A DNA stretch of 64,000 nt. Origin: Ketobacter sp. (GTDB lineage: Bacteria; Pseudomonadota; Gammaproteobacteria; Pseudomonadales; Ketobacteraceae). The DNA lies in the NCBI RefSeq assembly GCF_003671495.1, contig NZ_RCHN01000022.1, forward strand, positions 62,001 to 126,000. Direction: 5' to 3'. The position numbers were made by a program, and so were the translations under genes. Below the pieces are notes generated by a model. It had not been told where the DNA came from and searched no databases. It saw nothing but the letters and a program-made list of their open reading frames with translations. Positions within the stretch are counted from its first letter, which is position 1. Every line of letters begins with the position of its first letter. Below, one piece after another: positions 27,901 to 35,534 of the stretch.

Positions 27901-28939
27901 TATCGAAAATGAGAAAAAAGGCTATTTGATTGCATCGGAAATCAAGACGGCAATCGAAGAAAAACGGTTTGTGTCCGGAGATCAAAGCTTCGCCATCACA
28001 GCGGTGGTATCCCTGGTAGGCTTCGACAAGGATAATAACCAGGTTCTGGAATTGTTGCGGTCGGTGGAATCCGCTGCCGAAATTGGTAAAAAAGCCGGCT
28101 ACAAAGATATCCAGTTGGTTCGCCCTGGTGACGAAAAAATGGAAGAACGGGATGAGGTAATGTCCTGGGTGGCCCGTATTAATCGCGCCCTGGATGAGGG
28201 TAACCTCAAAGTACGTTGCCAGATGATCTATCCCATCATGAGCGGCACCCGTGGCTTGCCCCATTTCGAAGTATTGCTTACCGTAGTGGACAAGAACGGT
28301 GAACATTTACCCCCCGCCGACTTTATCAAAGCGGCGGAGGAATACAGTCGAATGGGGTCCGTTGACCGTTGGGTTATCGAAAGGGTACTCACCTGGATGT
28401 TGGACAACAAGGAGATCGTCAACCAGCTGGGTGGATTTTCGATTAACCTGTCCGGGCATTCCCTCAACGATGAAACCTTCCTGGATTTCATATTCGAGTC
28501 CCTGGTGCGCTACCAGGTCCCAAGGGAAAAGCTGATCTTTGAAATCACAGAAACGACCGCGGTCGCCAACCTGGAGGATGCGGCGGATTTCATTAATGAA
28601 ATGCGTGGCATCGGCTGTCGGTTCTCCCTGGATGACTTTGGCGCTGGCCAGTCCTCCTACGCTTACCTGAAACGGCTGCCGGTGGACTTTATCAAGATTG
28701 ATGGGGCCTTTGTTAAGAATATTTCGGAAGACGATGTGGATTATGCTCTGGTGAAATCCATTACCGAAATGGGGCATTTCCTGGATAAGAAAATTGTCGC
28801 GGAATTCGTGTCATCCGAAGAGATTCTGGAAGTGGTACGTGACATTGGTGTGGATTACGTGCAGGGCTTCTATCTTGGCAAACCCGTAATGATTGAAGAC
28901 CTGGAGCACTCTCTGGAGCCCAGCCATATGGTTGCTTGA
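24977..28939 (+). CDS. DUF1631-GGDEF-EAL fusion protein (probable cyclic-di-GMP effector or phosphodiesterase)
   Basis: A very large cytoplasmic protein of 1320 residues. Residues 1-105 look like a PilZ-like barrel, and about 150-790 are a DUF1631 region (CHSFYQCIRPLRLSHKVERL, YHPARQAVNYIALLSD-like FHPARQAVN). A PilZ-like segment sits at about 800-870. The GGDEF domain has GGNEF at 966-970 instead of GGD/EEF and is probably not a cyclase. The EAL domain has EVL at 1098-1100. It keeps SINLSG, FEITETTA, SLDDFGAGQS, FIKIDG, AEFVSS and QGFYLGKP, so hydrolysis is possible. There is no Shine-Dalgarno before ATG 24977, and GTG codons shortly after are alternative starts. A paralogue without GGDEF-EAL is at 46013. 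Confidence 0.9.
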   Translation: MTNQLVWGVVVEKRELSPDRVDIDAVLSFGESEGDLCKIKEYDQESVIVSIPDQRYLQFIQQSVTELESIVTVTFKARTRYVALDCIVFKKNAAELKLKFVHPNPNNQEWFKQAVQASEQSKSSEAQGSQDLSTKNLAAAKKSNLIKLTNGRAKAFLEDRFGDFLTVLNETLLSDAEVQSNDAAQHQYFDAIAGFKKLAPRMLSQFEGAISADASDVANGRWRPKDKEMREDSDAALSLVEKDEFEDWLIVRVATSRTELQFRDILIELQLRLDVAFGGEGGGRIYNPYGPSAYCHSFYQCIRPLRLSHKVERLVFKVFQERILSDLGTLYKALNNILIDADVLPDINVTKYLANQAFKNRNGKTTQQPTETVSGQDQAEALTNLSSAASNAATAGTPGLDSSMAAQAALASTAAGSFSSVQEGLARARNAYSTASRLWRLHSDQSSGDAAPARNESPEMNASIANEYNQALQSVRSQVVEGVANLDSPGSLKHYIAQAAGSGSPLSEQHLQSADMVETLFSNIVESDRIDQSLRSDLRKLEVPLLEVLLNDPSLFTADFHPARQAVNYIALLSDRGSINLNQNKPVIRECINELVNTGCNDAAGMQQVVERLDALVEKERKLIERNLSRVTEACSGQEKVKMANVTVERELQRRLEGTPIPVAILHLIDNGWRDLMRLCYFREGMGSRAWDMTLIVIDQLLLRLMPGAFDAEKILFKSEELIKLIRKGLSKVEKGGGNAGWVVSELDNLLHGEAGEKVPVSSYTGQHGLEENQSQRLEKLGVADDDKSVHRWMRRAKSLKEGQWLEFDVNTPKSVLNQLAWISEQCDRFVFVNHHGMKVHDISLEELALKLKTGDVLVLSDESMPAVEKGLDALIQKIYDQLAFDSAHDQLTGLKTRKEFERCIAQSVARAKKNDTYYVLIFVDILQFKVINNTCGYEVGDNFLREIANRIKSVVYEEAMIGRIGGNEFGVLIPIENEKKGYLIASEIKTAIEEKRFVSGDQSFAITAVVSLVGFDKDNNQVLELLRSVESAAEIGKKAGYKDIQLVRPGDEKMEERDEVMSWVARINRALDEGNLKVRCQMIYPIMSGTRGLPHFEVLLTVVDKNGEHLPPADFIKAAEEYSRMGSVDRWVIERVLTWMLDNKEIVNQLGGFSINLSGHSLNDETFLDFIFESLVRYQVPREKLIFEITETTAVANLEDAADFINEMRGIGCRFSLDDFGAGQSSYAYLKRLPVDFIKIDGAFVKNISEDDVDYALVKSITEMGHFLDKKIVAEFVSSEEILEVVRDIGVDYVQGFYLGKPVMIEDLEHSLEPSHMVA

Positions 28940-29010
28940 ATACCGACACGCTGGTCAATGGCGGCCGCTGTGGGTAGAGTATAGGAAACTCCATTACCAG
29001 CGCGGCCACC

Positions 29011-30015
29011 ATGAAAGTTAATATCGACAACCTCAAGCGCAGCCACCAGATCACGCTGTTCGCAATCGACGGCGTTATGCTGTTACTCATATCCTTGAAC
29101 CTGATCTGGATTATTTTCGATACGCTTTTTGCCAGTGAATTCATCCGCCATGGATTAACCTGGTTGATGCCTGGCTTCTCGCAGTTCTATGGTGAGAAAA
29201 TTCACCCTGATTTTGTCACCTATGACCTGATTTTCGTGGCGATTTTCCTGACCGAGTTCGTGATCCGGTGGATTGTTGCGATTATCCAGAAGACTCACCA
29301 TCGCTGGTTCTTCTTTCCATTTGTGCATTGGTACGATCTGGTGGGGTGTATTCCGGTAGGCTCCTTCCGTTGGTTGCGACTGTTGCGGGTGATATCCATC
29401 CTGTATCGGCTGAACAAGTATGGTGTGATCGACTTAAAGAACTCGGCACCGGGCCGCTTCCTGATCAAGTACTACAATGTACTGGTGGAGGAAATTTCAG
29501 ATCGGGTGGTGGAAAACGTGTTAAGCGGGGTACAGGACGAAGTCCGACAGGGAAGCCCGGTTGTGGATAAAATCCTTACCGAAGTCCTGATTCCCCAGAA
29601 AACCATGATTGCCAACTGGCTGACTGTGAAGATCAACGAAATATGCGATGACGTTTACCTGCCAAACCAGGCCGCGCTCCGAGCCTATATCGAGGATTCC
29701 TTTTCAGATTCCTTGTCCCAAGACCCGAAGGTGGCTGCCCTGGAGACCGTTCCCGTGGTGGGGCCAAAACTGGTGGAGGTAATTGACCAGACCATCAGCG
29801 ACGTGGTGTTCAATATAGTGAATGGTCTGTTGCTGGATATCGGGAAACAGGAGACCGATCAACTGGTGACAGAACTGCTGGATGGCGTAATTCATAAATT
29901 GCTGCAACCTTCCGATGAACTGAATGCCGCCAGCAAGAAAGTGATGCTGGAGGCGATCGACATCATCAAGGATCAGGTGCGTATACAGCGTTGGCGGCAG
30001 GAAGCGATATCATGA
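29011..30015 (+). CDS. Membrane protein with ion-channel voltage-sensor-like segment
   Basis: A 334-residue protein. The first 150 residues hold about four membrane segments, including VMLLLISLNLIWIIFDTLF and YDLIFVAIFLTEFVIRWIV. These are followed by a positively charged S4-like helix with RWLRLLRVISILYRLNKY. No pore or selectivity filter follows. Instead there is a roughly 190-residue cytoplasmic, amphipathic helical region (VVENVLSGVQDEVRQGSPVV, DIGKQETDQLVTELLDGVIH). I therefore call it a voltage-sensor-like membrane protein, not a channel. Its stop overlaps the amidase ATG by 4 bp (ATGA), so the two are coupled. Confidence 0.72.
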   Translation: MKVNIDNLKRSHQITLFAIDGVMLLLISLNLIWIIFDTLFASEFIRHGLTWLMPGFSQFYGEKIHPDFVTYDLIFVAIFLTEFVIRWIVAIIQKTHHRWFFFPFVHWYDLVGCIPVGSFRWLRLLRVISILYRLNKYGVIDLKNSAPGRFLIKYYNVLVEEISDRVVENVLSGVQDEVRQGSPVVDKILTEVLIPQKTMIANWLTVKINEICDDVYLPNQAALRAYIEDSFSDSLSQDPKVAALETVPVVGPKLVEVIDQTISDVVFNIVNGLLLDIGKQETDQLVTELLDGVIHKLLQPSDELNAASKKVMLEAIDIIKDQVRIQRWRQEAIS

Positions 30016-31493
30016 TGAAATTTGACGAATACCGGGCCATGGACGCCACGGACCTTGCGGGTCAGATTGCCTGCGGGAATCTGTCAGCAGAAGAGGTTCT
30101 GGATTGCGCTATTGATCGTGCGTTGGCGGTCAACCCCAAGATCAATGCGATCGTGACCCCGTACTATGATGACGCCCGCCAGTATGTAAAGGCCAGGCCA
30201 TTAACGGGAGTATTCGCCGGCGTCCCCATGCTGCTGAAGGATTTGGTGGGGGAGTGGAAGGGGCATGTGACCGGCAATGGCAGCGCCGCATGCCGTTATG
30301 ATGTGTCCACGCGCACCAGCACCTTGTTCCAACGTTATTCCAGCATGGGGACGGTTTTTATCGGTAAAACCAACACGCCGGAGTTCGGGTTGTTGGCTAC
30401 CACAGAGCCCCTTGCCAACGGTCCCAGCCTGAATCCCTGGGATCTGACCCGATCCAGTGGTGGGTCCAGCGGCGGTTCGGCTGCGGCCGTGGCAGCAGGC
30501 ATTGTACCAATGGCATCTGCCGGTGACGGCGGTGGTTCCATTCGCATTCCCGCTTCTTGTTGTGGGCTGTTCGGTTTAAAACCCAGTAGAGGGCTCATTC
30601 CTTCAGGCCCCTATGGCGAATTATGGGATGGCGCTGTGTCTGAGCATGTCATTACCCGTTCGGTACGGGATTCCAAAGCCGTTTTGGCCGCCAGCATCGG
30701 AGCTGACTACTTCTCCCATAGCCCCAGCCTGGTTGACTGGGAGACGCTGTCTGCGCGTTATGACGAAAAGAAGCCCCTGAAAATCGGTTATACAAATCAG
30801 TCTTTCTATGGAGGGACCGTGCATCAGGATTGTGTTGATGCGGTTTCTCACGGCGTCACAATTCTGCGGAATCTTGGGCACGAAGTGGAGGAAGTTGAAT
30901 TGACGCTCGACGCAGAAAAGCTCATGAACTGTTATGGGGACATTTATACTGCACACGTTAATGCGGATGTCACGGAGTTGATCCGGCGCTTTGGAAAAAG
31001 GTTCGTGCGGGACCACATTGAACCGTTGACCTATTTTATCTATCAAATAGGCACGCGTTTTCCTGCTGGAAAGTTTGTGCTCTCCAAACGCCAGTGGAGC
31101 GCATTCAGCAACACGATGGAGGAGTGGCATAATCTGTATGATGTTCTGGTCACCCCTACCATGGCGGTGCCACCTTACAATATCGGTGAAATGGCCGGTA
31201 CGACACTGGAAACGGCGTTCCTGAAATTGTCCAATCGCCTGCATGTGTCTGGCTGGTTTCCACCGGAATTATTGTATGCCGTCAGCAAGCAGCAGCTGCT
31301 GAAAGTGCCATTCACGCAACTGGCCAATTTGACGGGGCAGCCTGCTATGTCCGTCCCCTTGTACTGGAACGACGCTAACCTTCCCATCGGTGTTCAGTTT
31401 CTTGGTCGGCGCCTGGACGACCTGCGATTGCTGGCTTTGGCTTCGGCGCTGGAGGAGGCTGCACCCTGGTTTACAAAAGTTCCCGATCTTTAG
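30012..31493 (+). CDS. Amidase signature enzyme
   Basis: A 493-residue amidase. The Ser-cisSer-Lys triad can be read directly: lysine in [10 protein letters not shown], the glycine/serine-rich signature [19 protein letters not shown] and cis-serine/nucleophile in [17 protein letters not shown]. It resembles the 6-aminohexanoate-cyclic-dimer hydrolase/AtzF-type acylamidases more than GatA, and no gat genes adjoin it. The substrate cannot be assigned. ATG 30012 overlaps the stop of the upstream membrane protein, and the stop codon overlaps the end of the convergent HD-GYP gene by 4 bp. Confidence 0.92.
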   Translation: MMKFDEYRAMDATDLAGQIACGNLSAEEVLDCAIDRALAVNPKINAIVTPYYDDARQYVKARPLTGVFAGVPMLLKDLVGEWKGHVTGNGSAACRYDVSTRTSTLFQRYSSMGTVFIGKTNTPEFGLLATTEPLANGPSLNPWDLTRSSGGSSGGSAAAVAAGIVPMASAGDGGGSIRIPASCCGLFGLKPSRGLIPSGPYGELWDGAVSEHVITRSVRDSKAVLAASIGADYFSHSPSLVDWETLSARYDEKKPLKIGYTNQSFYGGTVHQDCVDAVSHGVTILRNLGHEVEEVELTLDAEKLMNCYGDIYTAHVNADVTELIRRFGKRFVRDHIEPLTYFIYQIGTRFPAGKFVLSKRQWSAFSNTMEEWHNLYDVLVTPTMAVPPYNIGEMAGTTLETAFLKLSNRLHVSGWFPPELLYAVSKQQLLKVPFTQLANLTGQPAMSVPLYWNDANLPIGVQFLGRRLDDLRLLALASALEEAAPWFTKVPDL

Positions 31494-32833
31494 GTAATGG
31501 CGAACTCTGATGTGGCATGCTCTGGTAAAGCCCGTCCCGGAAGATGGGTTTTAATATGTTCCTTGAGATTTTTATCCTGCACAGAACAGTCCACCAGAAA
31601 CCCATCCAGCAACTTGACCACGCGTTTTAACTGCCATTCGAGCTCGTTAAGGATGAACAGAACGTCGGCTGTTTCCCGATAGGCGAAGGACAGCTTTTCC
31701 TGCTTCACTTGTTGCAACCAGCGCATATAGCCCTCATCCAGCACCCCTGATCCACGGACGATTCGGGTTACCTGATTCAGGATTGCGCGAGAACTTTGCA
31801 GAGGGCGGTGTTCAGTCTCGTCATCGATCTCGGCCATGATTCTTTCCAGGCTGCCCAGTAGCGAACACAGCTCACCGCTTTTCAATTCCAGCTTACTGAT
31901 TTCCATTTCGATATTGCTGTCATTCAAGTGCGTGTCTTCACTCAATGAGGCCTTTTTCAACACGTTCACCAGAGCAGTGTAGGTTTTGTAGAAATGGCTT
32001 TCGCTATTGACCTGGATGAAGGGCAACAAATCTCTCAGACCGCGCTTATGCTTGATCAGGTTCCTTTGCAACACCGCAAACACACTGTCACACAAAGCCA
32101 GTATCTGGCTCTCCGGGGTGAGTTGATCGTCGAATTTACCCAGTGGATAGCCGGTGCCATCACAGCGTTCGTGATGCTCCAGCACGATGCGGGATACTCT
32201 TTTGCTGAGCTTGGGTACCGATTCCAGCACCCGCTGCCCGATCACTGTATGGGCCTGGATCTGACGCCACTCTGCCGGCGCCAGGTCCTTTTTGTTGAGT
32301 ATGTTGGGAGCGATGTGCATCATGCCGATGTCATGACACAGTGCCGCAATAAAACATTCTTCGATCTGTTGCTCGCCAAGCTTCATCTGGCGGGACGTGG
32401 CCAGGCTCAACCAGGTAATACAAAGGGTCTGGTTATAGAGGTCGCGCATCTGCTCCCGCATAACGGTGAGCTTCTGGCGCACTACCGGATACTTCACCAG
32501 TTCCAGTGAAAGCTGTTTGAAGGGCTTTTCCAGAGCAAGTGCATCGTGGATCTGCTTTATTTCAGGATACTTCTGAATTTGTTCCTGCAAATCCCGATAC
32601 AGCTCCTGGGGTGTCAAAGCGTTGTCCACATTGACGCTGGACTCAATGGGCTTCAGCAGCTTGAATTTGACGATCCGGTCCGACATCTGTCGGTTGATTC
32701 GAGTCCCTTTTTGAATCACCAGTGCGCCTTGGGCGTTGTATATATCCTCACTGGCAATCACCTCACGGGTGTCGCCGAGTTTGGCTAAGCGTCGCGCATA
32801 CGTATTTTCTGCGCAGATATTGGAATCATTCAT
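31490..32833 (-). CDS. HD-GYP domain protein, probable cyclic-di-GMP phosphodiesterase
   Basis: A 447-residue cytoplasmic protein. An N-terminal region of about 110 residues (EVIASEDIYNAQGALVIQKG, a DUF3391-like start) precedes the HD-GYP domain. That domain shows AALCHDIGMMHIAP, HTVIGQRVLESV, VLEHHERCDGTGYPLG and LALCDSVFAVL. All metal-ligand histidines and the GYP-loop (here GTGYP) are present, so catalytic activity is expected. A further 150-residue helical C-terminus is of unknown role. It has no adjacent cyclase gene in the same operon, but a GGDEF gene and a GGDEF-EAL gene lie within 4 kb on either side. Confidence 0.9.
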   Translation of the reverse strand: MNDSNICAENTYARRLAKLGDTREVIASEDIYNAQGALVIQKGTRINRQMSDRIVKFKLLKPIESSVNVDNALTPQELYRDLQEQIQKYPEIKQIHDALALEKPFKQLSLELVKYPVVRQKLTVMREQMRDLYNQTLCITWLSLATSRQMKLGEQQIEECFIAALCHDIGMMHIAPNILNKKDLAPAEWRQIQAHTVIGQRVLESVPKLSKRVSRIVLEHHERCDGTGYPLGKFDDQLTPESQILALCDSVFAVLQRNLIKHKRGLRDLLPFIQVNSESHFYKTYTALVNVLKKASLSEDTHLNDSNIEMEISKLELKSGELCSLLGSLERIMAEIDDETEHRPLQSSRAILNQVTRIVRGSGVLDEGYMRWLQQVKQEKLSFAYRETADVLFILNELEWQLKRVVKLLDGFLVDCSVQDKNLKEHIKTHLPGRALPEHATSEFAIT

Positions 32834-32961
32834 ACTGCGATGGAATCAAGAGGGCGTTCATCTAAAGTTAGTCAATATTAGGTTGTCTATCAATTGAACA
32901 AAGCAACCGCATTAAAATTATGGCTATTTGTCGGAGAGGGAAACCCGTTTGGAATCAGTGT

Positions 32962-32983
32962 CCTGGCAATTTGTTTAGCCAGG
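32962..32983. repeat. Inverted repeat upstream of the HD-GYP gene
   Basis: CCTGGC (32962-32967) and GCCAGG (32978-32983) form a perfect 6 bp stem with a 10 nt AT-rich loop, 67 bp beyond the stop of the YfiR-like gene. No T-tract follows on either strand, so a terminator role is uncertain. The rest of the 216 bp interval shows no gene. Confidence 0.35.
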
Positions 32984-33049
32984 CAGCCTGGGTAAAGCGG
33001 GATTTTGACTATGTAGAATTATGTAATCATCGTCCTACCTGGGGGCGGA

Positions 33050-33601
33050 TCAACGGTCGTTGATGATGCGTGCCAAGCTCAGCAGGTCAGAGCTGATCAG
33101 GAGTCCATTCTCGATGGCCTTGCTAAGGTTGATTTCAAACTGCTGTTGGTCTGAGGTGCGCAGGATATTAACAACGCCCCCCTTACGGGCGAAATCCTTC
33201 ACGTTACCTATGCTGAGTACAAACAGGTGATTCAGGTTTTTGAAAAAGACATCCAGTTGATCATGGTGTTCTATGCCAACGAACAGAATGTGACACCCGC
33301 TTTGAATTCTGGAATAGTCCGTGGTACGAATCACTTCCAGGGTTCTGTCGCGCACCATTACCCCATTCACAATATCCAGAAACTCCCCAAACGGAACTGC
33401 GCCGTACAGACACATTTTTAGCGTGCTGGACTGATCTGCAAATGCGTCAGCCGGCCACTCAACAAAATTGGCAAAGTTATATAGGAACAGGGCTTTAACC
33501 TGATACTCCTTCGCCAAATCAAGATCACTGCGGGTAGCGGCGTGGGTCGGCATCGAGGCGATGGAGGAAAGCATCAGCAGAGCAAGCAGAAATAGCCTCA
33601 T
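33050..33601 (-). CDS. YfiR-like periplasmic protein (DUF4154)
   Basis: A 183-residue exported protein beginning with the signal peptide MRLFLLALLMLSSIASMPTH then AA. The mature part has the family pattern: EYQVKALFLYNFANFVEWP, LKMCLYGAVPFGEFLD, SGCHILFVG and GGVVNILRTSDQQQFEINLS, then LISSDLLSLARII. Two cysteines sit where the conserved disulfide of YfiR would be. P. aeruginosa YfiR is a periplasmic repressor of the diguanylate cyclase YfiN. The frame is open to an ATG at 33652 that overlaps tpsB, but 33601 fits the signal peptide. It follows tpsB in the same direction and is probably cotranscribed. Its partner would be the YfiN-like protein at 35535. Confidence 0.87.
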   Translation of the reverse strand: MRLFLLALLMLSSIASMPTHAATRSDLDLAKEYQVKALFLYNFANFVEWPADAFADQSSTLKMCLYGAVPFGEFLDIVNGVMVRDRTLEVIRTTDYSRIQSGCHILFVGIEHHDQLDVFFKNLNHLFVLSIGNVKDFARKGGVVNILRTSDQQQFEINLSKAIENGLLISSDLLSLARIINDR

Positions 33602-33641
33602 CGGCTTACGGGAGAGGGTGTCAGTAGATCTGTCTGAAGGT

Positions 33642-35303
33642 TTAAAAAGCATAACTTATATATCCATAGATTATGAGTTCAGACGGCTCCTCAGCCAATT
33701 CCTGGCTAAGGTCTTCAGCAATCGGAACGCCAAACGTGATTCTGGACGTCAGCGACGAGCTGAATACCATATCCAATCCAATGCCCGCGCCCGTGAAGGC
33801 CCCATGGTCATTGTTCTCCGAGTTTTGTTCGCCATAGGCATAGTCCAGAAAAGCAAATGGCAATACCTTCAATTCATCAAACACAGCGATGAATTCCAGA
33901 GAATGCTGCACCGTAACACTATAGACAGAATCGGCACTGAAAAGTGCCGGTTCGTAACTGCGTACTCCGTAGGGCCCTGTCATGACCATCCGTTCCGAGG
34001 ATGGCAAAACCCCTGGGCTGTAACTCAGTTTGATATCCAGCGTGGTGACCTGTGCCGACGGGTTGCCGGCTTTCCAGCGTTGCTGATACAGGTAACGCAG
34101 CTTGGCGATGGACAGATGGTCATCGAGCGCTTCATCGTCGGTCTCAGTAATGACACCCAATACCAATCCCAACTCCAGAGCCTGCTTGCTGCGACCGTTG
34201 GAGGGAATCACTGCAGCGTTGAACAGCAGATCCAGCGTTCCATAGCGCGTGGTTTCCGCCAGGATGTCAGAGAATTCGTCGCTGGAAATCACAGAATTCT
34301 TAAACGCCAGATCCCCATACAGAGACGCAATGGCGTTGTCCTCTTTGAGCAACCCCCATTGATAGAATCCGGAGATCGCGTCCAGGTGGCCAGACATGCC
34401 CAGGTCTTCGAAGTCCCCAACGATTTCAAACTGGTTTCGGTAGAGCGATAAGCCCGCGTAGCTGCTGCCGGAGGAAGTGGGCCGCTTGTATCCGATTACG
34501 CCATTCAGATTACCGATCTCGTTGGTGGACACCAGCGTGGTCGACAGAATATCACCGTGCCCGGTGAGATTGTTTTGTGAGTATTGGCCGATAACGCGGT
34601 ACACCCCGGTATTGTTGACCCCGAAGTTATCAGCCCGTAGGGTGGCCTGATGCTTTTGCTCGCTGATCACGTGCAGATTGAGGCGCACCTGACCTGGATG
34701 TTTACCCATTGAGAAAAAGCCAAAGAGCTTCAGGCCCTGAATCATATTGGCTTTCTTCATGGCATCCTGAATGGCCGGTTCGTACACCACGTTACCTAAC
34801 AGGTGCAGGAACGGCTTTTTGATTTGCTCCTCGGTATATAGCTGATTGTTCTTAAGATGGATCTCAGTAATTCTTCCGGGCAGGACGTTCATGATCAACG
34901 TGTTGCCTGTAATCTCACTGGGCACGATGAACACCTGGTTGAACGTCAGCCCCTTCTCGTGATACGCCAGGGTCATGGTATCCGCCAGGCTGTGCATGTC
35001 TGAAATGGTCATCCAGGGGTCCATGTTTTTATACGCGGCATTCAGTTTGCGCGCGATGTATTCCTGTGTGACGCCATATTGTGGAAAAAGCGAATTGCCT
35101 TTCAATTCAACCGTTTTAATCAATGCTTTGCCATCAACCAGGTTGGTCTTTCTACCTTGCCCCGGGGGAACGGGGATCGCGACCGGTGCGGGTGTGGGGG
35201 AGGCTGCCTGCTGCTGGATATTCAATGCTGCGGGCGCGGGCTCAGCTCCCAGGCTTGATAGATGTGTCAGTGTAAGACAGAGGCACGTGAACCACTTGAG
35301 CAA
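33642..35303 (-). CDS. TpsB-type outer-membrane transporter (two-partner secretion, ShlB/FhaC family)
   Basis: A 553-residue outer-membrane protein. After a signal peptide (MLKWFTCLCLTLTHLSSLGA, TTG start, no ATG in frame nearby) and a proline-rich linker, two POTRA-like repeats span about 60-215 (LIKTVELKGNSLFPQYGVT, GRITEIHLKNNQLYTEEQI). The 16-strand barrel follows, ending in the aromatic SELIIYGYISYAF expected for Bam recognition. The conserved loop-6 motif VRG(Y/F) is VRSY here (33954-33965). It exports a TpsA protein, most likely the one at 36754. It is divergent from the YfiN-like gene, and its end overlaps the longest frame of the YfiR-like gene. Confidence 0.88.
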   Translation of the reverse strand: MLKWFTCLCLTLTHLSSLGAEPAPAALNIQQQAASPTPAPVAIPVPPGQGRKTNLVDGKALIKTVELKGNSLFPQYGVTQEYIARKLNAAYKNMDPWMTISDMHSLADTMTLAYHEKGLTFNQVFIVPSEITGNTLIMNVLPGRITEIHLKNNQLYTEEQIKKPFLHLLGNVVYEPAIQDAMKKANMIQGLKLFGFFSMGKHPGQVRLNLHVISEQKHQATLRADNFGVNNTGVYRVIGQYSQNNLTGHGDILSTTLVSTNEIGNLNGVIGYKRPTSSGSSYAGLSLYRNQFEIVGDFEDLGMSGHLDAISGFYQWGLLKEDNAIASLYGDLAFKNSVISSDEFSDILAETTRYGTLDLLFNAAVIPSNGRSKQALELGLVLGVITETDDEALDDHLSIAKLRYLYQQRWKAGNPSAQVTTLDIKLSYSPGVLPSSERMVMTGPYGVRSYEPALFSADSVYSVTVQHSLEFIAVFDELKVLPFAFLDYAYGEQNSENNDHGAFTGAGIGLDMVFSSSLTSRITFGVPIAEDLSQELAEEPSELIIYGYISYAF

Positions 35304-35402
35304 AAGCGACCATTTCGGGGGGATTGTCTGGGTGGGTGTGATGAGAACCCGAAATTCAATCGGTCTAATGATGAAAATACCGCAAAAAGTTAATTAATTG
35401 TT

Positions 35403-35419
35403 TATACTCAGTAAGTATA
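35403..35419. promoter_or_regulatory. Symmetric TATACT/AGTATA repeat in the tpsB-yfiN intergenic region
   Basis: TATACT at 35403-35408 and AGTATA at 35414-35419 are perfect mirror arms around CAGTA, so each strand carries a -10-like TATACT pointing away from the other. The 231 bp intergenic region is AT-rich. No clear -35 elements are seen, so this may be an operator or a pair of divergent -10 boxes. Confidence 0.4.
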
Positions 35420-35534
35420 TATTCTTCCAGAAAAAATGTAGCAATTCGATTCTCAGCAAATGTTTATTTGTGTATCACTCCACTGGGGGAAGGAAGCCAG
35501 TCAACACTGGTATCAGGGTGCGCTGTAGATTGCG

